Notes: a model not told the origin generated them from the letters alone. Numbered from the stretch's first letter, positions 1-6,192 are shown. The stretch is 10,488 nucleotides of DNA from Candidatus Uhrbacteria bacterium (GCA_016205965.1 JACQSM010000049.1:1-10488); one strand, 5' to 3'. Made by a program: numbers and translations.

Positions 1-668
1 AGAAGGTCCCAAGGGTTTGGCTGTTCGCCAATTAAAGCGGTACGTGAGCTGGGTTCAGAACGTCGTGAGACAGTAAACTGTGCTGTCTTAAAATTCGACT
101 ATATGCTGGAAACTCTGACCGGGCTTCTCTAAGAGAAGAAGTCCCAAAGTATCTCGCGCTACGGGACGAGTGTCGCGTAACAATGCGTCGAGTGCAGACA
201 ATCAGCAGGGAAGTTCGTGGTACGTACCCACATCGTATGAACACCCTCAGAGACTCTACGTCGAACATCGCTACCCAGCGATGAAGATATAGTCCGAACT
301 GCATAGCGATATGCAGAGCACGTCAGAAATGGCGCGTCGCCACGTGAGCAATGGTTGTAATGAAATGTGGTTCGCAAAGCAACAAAATTGTCGGTCTCCT
401 ATCCACTATGGGCGTTGAAATTTGAGGGTACGCTTCTCTAGTACGAGAGGACCGAGAAGCACGAACCTCTTGTGTACCAGTTGTCCCGCCAGGGGCAGCG
501 CTGGGTAGCAACGTTCGGCGAAGATAAACGCTGAAAGCATCTAAGCGTGAAACTTCACCCAAGATCAGATTTCGCAGACTCCAGAGAGATTATCTGGTCG
601 ATAGGCGGCAGATGGAAGGCCCGCAAGGGTTGAAGTCGAGCCGTACTAATAAGTCGTCGCTCTTACCA
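1..668 (+). rRNA. 23S ribosomal RNA, 3' part, interrupted by an intron
   Basis: The sequence matches the 3' part of bacterial 23S rRNA (domains V and VI). Landmarks are the block ending GAGACAGT before the intron, the continuation TCGGTCTCC after it, the sarcin-ricin loop AGTACGAGAGGACC at about 440-453, the AAAGCATCTAAGCG block at 534-547, and the closing region with GTACTAAT near 642-649. The exons are 1-74 and 391 to about 668, and the gene continues upstream of the window. The 3' end is approximate, placed where the terminal helix should close, and is uncertain by a few bases. The gene sits in the usual 23S-5S order and is separated from 5S by about 65 nt. Confidence 0.97.
75..390 (+). 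other. Group I self-splicing intron in 23S rRNA, without homing endonuclease
   Basis: A 316-nt insertion separates two stretches that are contiguous in other bacterial 23S genes (GAGACAGT and TCGGTC). The exon end AGACAGT (68-74) pairs in full with GCTGTCT (82-88), forming P1 with the diagnostic U-G wobble at the 5' splice site. The loop bases 77-80 can pair with 392-395 as P10. Core motifs are present: the P4-type strand near TATGCTGGAAA, its partner AATCAGCAGG, an R-like element AGAGACTCTACG near 249-260 and the S element AAGATATAGTCC at 284-295. A perfect 7-bp P8 hairpin (266-272 with 277-283) lies between R and S. The last intron base is G390 (omega G). There is no room for an endonuclease gene. 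By my count against E. coli the insertion follows about U2604, next to the peptidyl transferase centre. Confidence 0.93.
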
Positions 669-674
669 TCACTG

Positions 675-692
675 AAGCACGAAGCCGTGCTT
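675..692 (+). other. Hairpin in the 23S-5S spacer
   Basis: AAGCACG and CGTGCTT form a 7-bp stem with a 4-nt loop (AAGC) in the spacer between 23S and 5S. No T-run follows, so it is more likely an rRNA processing signal than a terminator. The rest of the spacer (669-733) shows no tRNA or ORF. Confidence 0.5.
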
Positions 693-733
693 GCTGACGT
701 TGATTCCTTGCATTCAAAATACAAAAAACACAG

Positions 734-857
734 TGTCTTGGTGACACTTCCGCGCTGGTCACACCCGTTCCCATCCCGAACACGGCAGTTAAGCAGCGAC
801 GGGCCGATGATACTTGGGGCCAACCCGTCCCTGGGAAAGTAGGTGGTCGCCAGGACA
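734..857 (+). rRNA. rrf: 5S ribosomal RNA
   Basis: The region carries the conserved 5S core (CCCATCCCGAACACGG and AGTTAAGC) and closes with the terminal helix TGTCTTGG (734-741) paired to CCAGGACA (850-857). The helix extends further outward: bases 728-733 pair with 858-863 and run directly into a T-tract. The precursor stem may therefore also act as a terminator. The exact mature ends are uncertain by about 2-3 nt. Confidence 0.95.
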
Positions 858-872
858 CTGTGTTTTTTGATA

Positions 873-906
873 GAAGGCCGCCTTTGTTGACATGGCGGCT
901 TTTTTG
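873..906 (+). terminator. Rho-independent terminator of the rRNA operon
   Basis: GCCGCC (878-883 region) pairs with GGCGGC (894-899), extended by A-T pairs, and is followed by a run of T (900-905). The preceding 5S precursor stem (728-735 with 856-863) also ends in TTTTTT, so two terminator-like structures lie in tandem. The loop of this one contains TTGACA, the -35 box of the next gene. Confidence 0.85.
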
Positions 907-915
907 TGTTTAAAT
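887..915 (+). promoter_or_regulatory. Promoter of the 152-aa gene, nested in the terminator
   Basis: A perfect TTGACA (-35, 887-892) lies 17 nt before TTAAAT (-10, 910-915). TG sits one base upstream of the -10 (907-908), giving an extended -10. The -35 occupies the loop of the rRNA terminator and the spacer covers its 3' arm and T-tail. Transcription would start near 922. Confidence 0.65.
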
Positions 916-968
916 GAAGCGTTCCGGCAATGGATCCGGACACCCACTCTTTCACAACGAGGTTTCCC

Positions 969-1427
969 ATGAACCGTCCTTTGATTGACGAACCGACCTC
1001 GCCCAGCGTTTCCTCCGTTTTTTCTTCGCTGACCGACGTTATCGCCGAGATGGCGCCGGAATTGCACGAGCTGCTCACGCGCGAAAACTTATCGGCGCTG
1101 GGCCTGGAGATCGAGCTCATCCGGGACTTTGCCTATGAAGGCTCCGGTCCGGATCATCTGCCGGAACTTCTCGGGCTGGCATCCAGGCTGACCACGTTGG
1201 TGGCCAGGATTTCCGCCTTGGCCAAGGCCGAAAACGTGCCCTTTCACGCCGACGATCCCGAAGCAATCGAGAACTTCGTCTTTCGCACCCAGATCGAAGG
1301 CGAGGAAACCGATCTCCGCGAAGAAGGCTACAACATGATCGCTTTCCAGCTCGTGGAGTTTGCCGACACCTTGGTGAAGCTGGCGTTGCGCGGTGAGTAC
1401 GATTTCAGCACCGCCCCGAGCGCTTGA
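969..1427 (+). CDS. Uncharacterised acidic helical protein, 152 aa
   Basis: I do not recognise the family. The start ATG at 969 is chosen because AACGAGG (956-962 area) stands 6 nt upstream as a ribosome binding site; an in-frame ATG at 930 lacks one and lies too close to the promoter's start site. The product is soluble, acidic and apparently almost entirely alpha-helical, with no signal peptide, membrane segment or Cys cluster. Helical blocks with leucine spacing lie at about residues 18-52 and 62-88. A conserved-looking acidic and aromatic C-terminal part (about 100-145, with EGEETDLREEGYNM) suggests a small helical bundle or binding protein. It is the first gene of a two-gene unit that ends at the terminator at 1772-1805. 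Confidence 0.8.
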   Translation: MNRPLIDEPTSPSVSSVFSSLTDVIAEMAPELHELLTRENLSALGLEIELIRDFAYEGSGPDHLPELLGLASRLTTLVARISALAKAENVPFHADDPEAIENFVFRTQIEGEETDLREEGYNMIAFQLVEFADTLVKLALRGEYDFSTAPSA

Positions 1428-1498
1428 CCTCGCTCCGGCCCGATGCCATGGTTAAGTCAGACGTTCCTTCGCCGTGGGCGGAGAGAAAGGAGGCGGTC

Positions 1499-1759
1499 AT
1501 GCCGCGCAAGCCGACCAAGCCCAAGAGGTCCAACGCACCGCAGCGCAAGCCGACCAAGCCCGTCGTGATCCCGCCTGACGTGATTCCATTCATTCCGCCG
1601 GCGCACATCATCGAGGAGGAAGAAGAGCGGAAGCGCAAGGAGCGCGAGGACAAGCGGCCGCACGTGCCGTCGCCGCTCCCTCCGGGTCAGCCAGACCCGT
1701 ATGAGCGGCCGCCCGACGCGCCGCCGGAGGATCCGATGAAGTTCACGATGGTGCTGTAA
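1499..1759 (+). CDS. Small Pro/Lys/Glu-rich disordered protein, 86 aa
   Basis: The start at 1499 is supported by a perfect AAGGAGG ribosome binding site at 1487-1493; upstream in-frame ATGs (1424, 1448) lack one. No family is recognised. The protein is low-complexity and probably disordered. The N-terminus is basic with a duplicated RKPTKP motif, the centre is a proline-rich segment (VVIPPDVIPFIPP), then a charged run (EEEEERKRKEREDKR, about residues 39-53), then a Pro/Asp-rich tail ending KFTMVL. There is no signal peptide or membrane helix. It lies 71 nt after the 152-aa gene with no terminator between them, so the two are probably co-transcribed. The strong ribosome binding site suggests high expression. 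Confidence 0.75.
   Translation: MPRKPTKPKRSNAPQRKPTKPVVIPPDVIPFIPPAHIIEEEEERKRKEREDKRPHVPSPLPPGQPDPYERPPDAPPEDPMKFTMVL
1504..1561 (+). repeat. 19-bp direct repeat within the 86-aa gene
   Basis: The 19-nt sequence GCGCAAGCCGACCAAGCCC occurs exactly at 1504-1522 and 1543-1561. The 39-nt period keeps the reading frame, duplicating the residues RKPTKP. It looks like a recent internal duplication in a disordered segment. Confidence 0.85.
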
Positions 1760-1771
1760 AGTCCCATCGCC

Positions 1772-1805
1772 AGCCGGAGATCACCTCTCCGGCTTTTGCT
1801 TTTTC
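1772..1805 (+). terminator. Rho-independent terminator
   Basis: AGCCGGAGA (1772-1780) and TCTCCGGCT (1786-1794) form a 9-bp stem with loop TCACC, followed by TTTGCTTTTT. It ends the 152-aa/86-aa unit. Its tail overlaps the -35 region of the next promoter. Confidence 0.93.
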
Positions 1806-1823
1806 ATGGCCATTTGTCATAAT
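1795..1823 (+). promoter_or_regulatory. Promoter of the two-helix membrane protein gene
   Basis: An extended -10, TG-T-CATAAT (1815-1823), lies 17 nt after a weak -35 TTTGCT (1795-1800) formed by the tail of the preceding terminator. The start site would be near 1830, about 20 nt before the coding sequence. Confidence 0.5.
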
Positions 1824-1852
1824 CGACCAACCCCCAACCATGGAGGCGGGTA

Positions 1853-2209
1853 ATGCGTTATACACGAAGAGTGGGCTCCGACGTCATGGAGGAGGCTCAA
1901 TCGCAGGCGGATACACTTTCACCCCAGGAGCTCGCGGCCGGATACGAGAAGGCCCATACCGAGCACTTCTACTCGAAGGTGCTGACCGCCGGCTGGATGG
2001 CTCTGACGTTTGTGATGCTCTGGGCGATGATGGAGATCAGCGGCTGGGGAGCGGAAGAGCACCAATTCTGGTTCACGGTGGCGACCATAGCCATCCTTTA
2101 CAGCCCGTTCGTGGTGATTTACTTCGCCAAGAAGACGCTGCGGACGCTCGAAGTCGCCACCTTCGCCAAGATTCTCAAGAAGCGGGATCAGCTGAACGCT
2201 TTCAAATAG
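1853..2209 (+). CDS. Two-helix integral membrane protein, 118 aa
   Basis: The start at 1853 follows GGAGG (1842-1846) by 6 nt. A second in-frame ATG at residue 12 is possible but less well placed. No named family is recognised. The N-terminal 40 residues are soluble and charged. A first transmembrane segment lies at about 44-64 (VLTAGWMALTFVMLWAMMEI), followed by a short loop with WGAEEHQFW. A second segment lies at about 74-93 (FTVATIAILYSPFVVIYFAKK), then a basic amphipathic tail (KILKKRDQLNAFK). Both ends are probably cytoplasmic. The gene forms its own unit, with a promoter just upstream and a terminator that begins at the stop codon. Another reading frame open at 1840-2241 is a shadow without hydrophobic order. 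Confidence 0.82.
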   Translation: MRYTRRVGSDVMEEAQSQADTLSPQELAAGYEKAHTEHFYSKVLTAGWMALTFVMLWAMMEISGWGAEEHQFWFTVATIAILYSPFVVIYFAKKTLRTLEVATFAKILKKRDQLNAFK

Positions 2210-2231
2210 CATGGCCAACGGCCGTGTTTTT
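2210..2231 (+). terminator. Rho-independent terminator
   Basis: CATGGCC and GGCCGTG form a 7-bp stem (one G-T pair) around the loop AAC, followed by TTTTT. It starts directly after the stop codon of the membrane protein gene. Confidence 0.8.
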
Positions 2232-2290
2232 CTATTCTTGACGCTTTTGAGCTGATTACTGGAAAAGTGTAGGCATTGTTTATGACAGTA

Positions 2291-2299
2291 TGCTATGAT
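2291..2299 (+). promoter_or_regulatory. Extended -10 promoter, probable leaderless start
   Basis: TGCTATGAT is a strong extended -10 (TG-C-TATGAT). I see no good -35 at 16-18 nt. Eight bases separate the hexamer from the ATG at 2308, so transcription could start at or within 1-2 nt of the start codon. No ribosome binding site is present, consistent with a leaderless mRNA. Confidence 0.6.
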
Positions 2300-2307
2300 C
2301 TAGGCCT

Positions 2308-3108
2308 ATGGATATCAGTCATCTGCTCCACGAGCTCGGTTTCGCCGAGCGCGAGACTAAGGTCTACCTCATGCTGTTGACCGGCGGGCCGTCGTCTGTC
2401 CGCAAGCTGGCCAAGGACACCGATCTCAATCGCGGCTCCGTGTATGACGGCCTCAAGAATCTCCAGAGCGCCGGGCTGGTCGGGTATTTTCAGAAACATA
2501 AAAAGCAATTTTTCGTCGCCGAGGATCCCGAGAAACTTCTCGAGGTGGTCGAGAACCGCGAGCGCCAGGCGGCCTCGCTCCGGCGCAACATCGCCGAGGT
2601 TCTGCCCGAGCTGAAGTCGCTCCATGTCCATGGCGGCGCCAAGACGGTCGTCAAATATTACGAAGGTCCCAAAGGCGTGAACATCATCTTGCGCGACGTC
2701 CTTCGAACCATGAGCGAATCGCCCGATAAGACGTATCGCATCTACTCGTCATCGTTGCTGCGCGATTATCTCTACCGCGAGTTTCCGCAGTTCACCCGCG
2801 AACGCATCGCCCGCGGCCTCAAGGTCAAGGTCATCGCCGTCGGTCCCGGCGGAGAGGATCAGTCACTGGCCGAACGCCGCTGGCTCTCCGAGCGCCAGGG
2901 TTCGCCGACCTACTCGATCATCTACGCCTCCAAAGTCGCGTTCATTTCGCTCGACAAGAATGACGCGCCGATCGGCGTCCTGATCGAGGATGGCCGCATC
3001 GCCGACACCGAGCGCATGGTGTTTGAGCATGTCTGGCGGACTCTCGGACCTGAAGCCAAGAACGCCGTTTCTTTTCCGGCCGCCACGGTCATATCCGCAA
3101 AAGTATGA
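2308..3108 (+). CDS. TrmB-like winged-helix transcriptional regulator
   Basis: Residues 1-75 form a winged helix-turn-helix of the TrmB type: the helix LGFAERETKVYLMLL, a second helix around SSVRKLAKDTD, a recognition helix around NRGSVYDGLKNLQSAGLV (about 41-58) and a wing ending KQFFVAEDPEKLL. A short coiled-coil helix follows (about 76-105). The C-terminal domain (about 112-266) begins with VVKYYEGPKGVN, which resembles the effector domain found after TrmB-type DNA-binding domains. The 266-aa length fits the family. TrmB proteins characterised in archaea respond to sugars, but the ligand here is unknown. It is the first gene of an operon with YvcK-like, HAD and endonuclease Q genes, and its stop overlaps the next start as ATGA. 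It may regulate its own operon. Confidence 0.85.
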   Translation: MDISHLLHELGFAERETKVYLMLLTGGPSSVRKLAKDTDLNRGSVYDGLKNLQSAGLVGYFQKHKKQFFVAEDPEKLLEVVENRERQAASLRRNIAEVLPELKSLHVHGGAKTVVKYYEGPKGVNIILRDVLRTMSESPDKTYRIYSSSLLRDYLYREFPQFTRERIARGLKVKVIAVGPGGEDQSLAERRWLSERQGSPTYSIIYASKVAFISLDKNDAPIGVLIEDGRIADTERMVFEHVWRTLGPEAKNAVSFPAATVISAKV

Positions 3109-4088
3109 AATCCATCGTCACTATCGGCGGCGGCACCGGCCAGTTCACGCTGCTCTCCGGCCTCAAAAAATATCCAGTGCGCCTGACCTCGATCGTTTCC
3201 ATGGCCGACGACGGCGGCTCGACCGGCATGCTCCGCGACGAGCTCGGCGTCTTGCCGCCGGGCGACGTCCGCCAATGCCTGGTGGCGCTTTCGGAGGCCG
3301 ACAGCATCATGCGCGACCTCTTCAACTATCGCTACGACCACGGCGGCCTCAAGGGCCACAGCTTCGGTAACATTTTTTTGTCGTCGCTCGAAAAGATCAC
3401 CGGCAGTTTCGAAGAGGCGGTGCGCGTCGCCGGCCTGGTGCTGGCGATTCGCGGCGAAGTCATGCCGGTGACGACATCCAAGGTCACCTTGGTGTGCGGC
3501 AAAGAGAAGGTGTTGCAGGGACAGTATGCCATCGAGATGGGCCGCATCGAGCCCGAGCGCGCCAGCATCCGTCTCGAACCGGAATCGTACGCCAACCCCA
3601 AGGCGGTCGCGGCCATCGAGTCTGCCGACCTGATCGTCCTCGGGCCGGGCAACTTGTACTGCAGCATCATTCCGAATTTGCTGGTGCGCGGCATCCCCGA
3701 GGCGATCGGCCGATCGCACGCCGGTGTCGTCTACAACTGCAACCTCATGACCAAAGTCGGGCATAACGACGGTTTTTCGGTCCTCGATTTCGCCGGCGAG
3801 ATCGAGCGCTACATCGGCAAAGGACGGATCGACTTCGTCACCTACAACAATCATCTGCCCGAGAAGGAGCTGGTCGAGCGCTATGCCCTTGAGGGCGAGT
3901 TTCCGGTCGCCGTCGGCGACATCGAGGAGGAGTTTGCTGAAGTTTCTTTCAGACCGCTGCCCGCCGACCTCGTCAGTAGGGCGGCGTTGGTCCGCAAAGA
4001 GGGCGACCCGATCAAGCGGAGTTTGATCCGTCACAACCCCGAAGTCTTGGCCGCGCTCATCGTGCAGAACTGTTTGGGCGGGCTATGA
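3105..4088 (+). CDS. yvcK: YvcK/CofD-like protein (gluconeogenesis factor family)
   Basis: The 327-aa length and the motifs fit the YvcK branch of the CofD-like fold. The N-terminal nucleotide-binding loop is IGGGTGQF (7-14), then SMADDGGSTG (32-41) and LPPGDVRQCL (50-59), the block GHSFGN (84-89), LGPGNLYCSIIPNLLV (179-194) and YNCNLMTKVGHNDGFSVLDF (210-229). YvcK in Firmicutes and Actinobacteria binds UDP-sugars and affects cell shape, carbon flux and envelope synthesis on gluconeogenic media; no catalytic reaction is established. The start overlaps the stop of the TrmB-like gene (ATGA) and its own stop overlaps the HAD gene in the same way, so translation is coupled along the operon. A role in envelope precursor or carbon balance is inferred from the family only. 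Confidence 0.93.
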   Translation: MKSIVTIGGGTGQFTLLSGLKKYPVRLTSIVSMADDGGSTGMLRDELGVLPPGDVRQCLVALSEADSIMRDLFNYRYDHGGLKGHSFGNIFLSSLEKITGSFEEAVRVAGLVLAIRGEVMPVTTSKVTLVCGKEKVLQGQYAIEMGRIEPERASIRLEPESYANPKAVAAIESADLIVLGPGNLYCSIIPNLLVRGIPEAIGRSHAGVVYNCNLMTKVGHNDGFSVLDFAGEIERYIGKGRIDFVTYNNHLPEKELVERYALEGEFPVAVGDIEEEFAEVSFRPLPADLVSRAALVRKEGDPIKRSLIRHNPEVLAALIVQNCLGGL

Positions 4089-4561
4089 CCATCATTTTAG
4101 ACCTCGATTATACGCTGCTCGATACCGTCAGGTTCAAAGAAGATTTTTTCTCTCACGGCGAAGAGGTATTGGCGCGCACCGGCGACTATCTGTATCCCGG
4201 CGCGGTCGAGTTTCTTTCGCGCTTGCGCGGAACGAGCGCCCGAATGATTCTGCTGACCTTCGGCGACATCGCCTGGCAGACGGCCAAGGTCGACCGTGCC
4301 GGCTTGCGGCCGTACTTCGACGAAGTGATCGCCACCGCCGAAGAGAAGAAAAACATCATCGGCCGTTTCCGCGGGGCGGATGTCGTGGTCATCAACGATA
4401 ACGGCGTCGAAACCGCGGCCATGATGGCGGCTGTCCCGGAATTCCGTTACATTTTGAAGCGCGGTCCGAAAGTCATTCCCGAAAGCCTCGATTGCGATAT
4501 CGTCGATACCTTCGATGAGGTCGAGAAGCTGCTATCGTTCGAGAAATCCAGAGTCCAGTGA
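4085..4561 (+). CDS. HAD-superfamily hydrolase (small phosphatase-like)
   Basis: A 158-aa protein with the haloacid dehalogenase core. Motif I is LDLDYTLLDT with the nucleophile Asp6 and acid/base Asp8. Motif II is the Thr at 58 in ILLTFGD. Motif III is a Lys at 88 or 89 in ATAEEKKNII. Motif IV is the acidic VVINDNGVE with Asp105. A helical cap insertion of about 40 residues lies after motif I (about 14-45), as in subclass I members. The substrate cannot be told from sequence; sugar phosphates, nucleotides or protein phosphates are all possible. The start overlaps the YvcK-like stop (ATGA), which implies coupled translation and may mean it acts in the same pathway. Confidence 0.88.
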   Translation: MTIILDLDYTLLDTVRFKEDFFSHGEEVLARTGDYLYPGAVEFLSRLRGTSARMILLTFGDIAWQTAKVDRAGLRPYFDEVIATAEEKKNIIGRFRGADVVVINDNGVETAAMMAAVPEFRYILKRGPKVIPESLDCDIVDTFDEVEKLLSFEKSRVQ

Positions 4562-4565
4562 ACCT

Positions 4566-5873
4566 ATGCGCTTCATCACCGACCTCCACATTCATTCGAA
4601 ATTTTCGCGCGCCTGTTCCAAGAACCTGACGTTCTCGAACTTGGCCGCCTGGGCCCGGGTGAAGGGGATCGACATTCTCGGCACCTCCGATTTCACGCAC
4701 CCGGGCTGGTTCGCCGAGATCGAATCGCGCCTGGAGCCGGCCGAACCGGGGCTTTTTCGGTTGAAGGTAGAGTTTGCACCCGAAGACGGGACCGGTTCCT
4801 ACGTTCAGGCGCCCATGGTCCGCGCCGGCCGGCCGATCAGATTCATTCTGACTTCCGAACTCTCCTGCATATATAAGAAGAACGGGCGTACTCGGCGCCT
4901 GCATTTGTTGGTGTGTCTGCCGACGCTCGAAGCCGTCCGTCATTTCACGGCCGCGCTGGCCGGTCGAGGCTGCAATCTCCGCGCCGACGGCCGCCCGATC
5001 CTCGGGCTCGAAGGCAAAGAAGTTCTTCGACTCGCGCTTGAAGCCGATCCGCGAGCCTTGGTGATTCCGGCCCATACCTGGACGCCCTGGTTCTCGGTCT
5101 TCGGTTCCGAATCAGGCTTCGATTCGCTCGAAGAATGCTTCGAGGAGCTGACGCCGTACATTCATGCCATTGAAACCGGCCTGTCGTCGGATCCGCCGAT
5201 GAATTGGCGCCTTACGAAGCTCGATAGCGTCATGTTGGTGTCGAACTCGGATGCGCACGGACTCGATAATCTCGGCCGCGAAGCCAACGTCTTCGATCTC
5301 GATGAGCCGTCGTATGACGCGCTCGCCGACGTTTTGCGCCACCGCGACCGCAAGCGTTTCCTCAACACCATCGAATTTTTTCCGGAGGAGGGGAAGTATC
5401 ACGTCGACGGCCATCGCGCCTGCGAATTTTTCTGCCAGCCGGAAGAAACCGTCCGGCGCGGCGGCCTCTGTCCCAAGTGCGGCAAGCCGCTGACCCGCGG
5501 CGTCTTGGGCCGCGTCCACGCCTTGGCCGACCGTCCCGCCGGCCATCGGCCGCCCGGAGCCGTGCCGTTCCGCAGCATCGTGCCGCTGGCCGAAGCGGTC
5601 GCCGACGCGCTCGGCAAAACCAAGGCCTCGAAGGCGGTTTTTTCGCTCTATAAGGCGCTGATCGAGAAGGTCGGGCCGGAGTTCGACGTGCTTCTGGACG
5701 CCGAGATTTCGGAGGTCGCCGCCGCGGCCGGCGAACGCATGGCCGAGGCCGTCCGCCGCGTCCGCGCCGGACGGATCACGGCGCTGCCTGGATACGACGG
5801 CGTCTTCGGCTGCGTGAAGATCCTCGATGATGCCGCGCCGAACGAACCGCCAAAGCAAAAAACATTGCTGTAA
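4566..5873 (+). CDS. Endonuclease Q (PHP-domain DNA repair nuclease)
   Basis: The 435-aa protein carries the endonuclease Q layout. An N-terminal PHP domain has metal ligands in DLHIHSKFS (Asp6, His8, His10), GTSDFTHP (Asp42, His45), LTSELSCIY (Glu98), PAHTWTPWF (His170) and SNSDAHG (Asp229, His231). A four-Cys zinc module follows (Cys286, Cys290, Cys302, Cys305 in CPKC), then a helical C-terminal part. Characterised archaeal EndoQ cleaves DNA 5' to deaminated bases (uracil, hypoxanthine, xanthine) and at abasic sites. Family members are often mislabelled as helicases. The start ATG at 4566 is chosen because the protein begins directly with the PHP motif, 4 nt after the HAD stop; there is no clear ribosome binding site, so coupling is likely. 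It is the last gene before the terminator. Confidence 0.92.
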   Translation: MRFITDLHIHSKFSRACSKNLTFSNLAAWARVKGIDILGTSDFTHPGWFAEIESRLEPAEPGLFRLKVEFAPEDGTGSYVQAPMVRAGRPIRFILTSELSCIYKKNGRTRRLHLLVCLPTLEAVRHFTAALAGRGCNLRADGRPILGLEGKEVLRLALEADPRALVIPAHTWTPWFSVFGSESGFDSLEECFEELTPYIHAIETGLSSDPPMNWRLTKLDSVMLVSNSDAHGLDNLGREANVFDLDEPSYDALADVLRHRDRKRFLNTIEFFPEEGKYHVDGHRACEFFCQPEETVRRGGLCPKCGKPLTRGVLGRVHALADRPAGHRPPGAVPFRSIVPLAEAVADALGKTKASKAVFSLYKALIEKVGPEFDVLLDAEISEVAAAAGERMAEAVRRVRAGRITALPGYDGVFGCVKILDDAAPNEPPKQKTLL

Positions 5874-5875
5874 CG

Positions 5876-5903
5876 AAAACACCTGCCTCGCGGCAGGCGT
5901 TTT
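5876..5903 (+). terminator. Terminator after endonuclease Q, possibly bidirectional
   Basis: AAAAC-A-CCTGCC (5876-5887) pairs with GGCAGG-C-GTTTT (5892-5903) around the loop TCGC. Because A-runs and T-runs flank both sides, it could also stop the convergent minus-strand transcript of the lysine-rich gene, which ends at 5925. Confidence 0.88.
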
Positions 5904-5924
5904 GCAAAGAGCGGCGAAAAAGGG

Positions 5925-5999
5925 TTAACGCTTTTTCTTCTTACCACCCTTCTTCTTTTTCATGGTCTTCTTGGACTTCTTCTTGGCTTTCTTTTTCAT
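5925..5999 (-). CDS. Lysine-rich microprotein, 24 aa
   Basis: This tiny gene reads MKKKAKKKSKKTMKKKKGG then KKKKR: 16 Lys and one Arg among 24 residues. It is supported by an exceptionally strong ribosome binding site, AAAGGAGGTGA (complement of 6005-6015), 5 nt before the ATG at 5999. A possible promoter lies at 6093-6121 and a bidirectional terminator follows the stop. I know no named family. Such a polycation would bind nucleic acid (rRNA, mRNA or DNA), by analogy with short basic ribosome-associated or histone-tail-like peptides, but that is inference. The leader contains a stable hairpin (6033-6058) and a second, overlapping ORF that starts at TTG 6057. Confidence 0.7.
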   Translation of the reverse strand: MKKKAKKKSKKTMKKKKGGKKKKR

Positions 6000-6004
6000 G
6001 AATG

Positions 6005-6015
6005 TCACCTCCTTT
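6005..6015 (-). promoter_or_regulatory. Very strong ribosome binding site of the microprotein
   Basis: On the minus strand the sequence is AAAGGAGGTGA, complementary to almost all of the 16S anti-Shine-Dalgarno tail. It stands 5 nt before ATG 5999 and is the strongest such site in the window. Confidence 0.85.
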
Positions 6016-6032
6016 CATTTGGAGGGCGCGTT

Positions 6033-6058
6033 GTTGCCGCGCAAGACATGCGCGCAAC
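6033..6058 (-). other. Leader hairpin upstream of the lysine-rich gene
   Basis: GTTG (6033-6036) pairs with CAAC (6055-6058) and CGCGC (6038-6042) pairs with GCGCG (6050-6054), leaving one bulged base and a 7-nt loop. In the minus-strand transcript it lies between two ribosome binding sites (complements of 6065-6069 and 6005-6015) and would cover the TTG at 6057. Confidence 0.5.
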
Positions 6059-6092
6059 GTTATTCCTCCGGCGAGCTCTCGCTCTCTCTTTC

Positions 6093-6121
6093 ACGATAGG
6101 AAATTTTTTCCAGGTGCGCAA
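6093..6121 (-). promoter_or_regulatory. Possible promoter of the lysine-rich gene
   Basis: On the minus strand TTGCGC (6121-6116) lies 17 nt before TATCGT (6098-6093). The matches to consensus are partial and no TG extension is seen. The start site would be near 6086, giving an 85-nt leader. Confidence 0.35.
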
Positions 6122-6156
6122 GGTCTTGATGAGGTTGTCAAGGCCCTGCGGCAAAT

Positions 6157-6192
6157 AAAAATCGGCCCGCGACGCGCGCGAGCCGATTTTTT
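6157..6192 (-). terminator. Terminator of the secreted protein operon
   Basis: AAAAATCGGC and GCCGATTTTT form a 10-bp stem around a GC-rich loop. On the minus strand it ends in TTTTT. The stop codon of the 65-aa gene (6191-6193) overlaps the stem. Confidence 0.88.

Noticed and set aside
32..562. Short open frames inside the 23S gene and intron
   Set aside because: They fall in conserved rRNA and intron core sequence; none resembles a homing endonuclease.
2922..4034. A 370-codon minus-strand open frame opposite the regulator and YvcK-like genes
   Set aside because: It lies antisense to two genes with clear family motifs, has low-complexity Asp/Ala/Arg content and no start signals. It is a by-product of GC-rich codons.
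5112..5882. A 256-codon minus-strand open frame opposite endonuclease Q
   Set aside because: The plus strand encodes all PHP metal ligands and the zinc module; the antisense frame has no motif or ribosome binding site.
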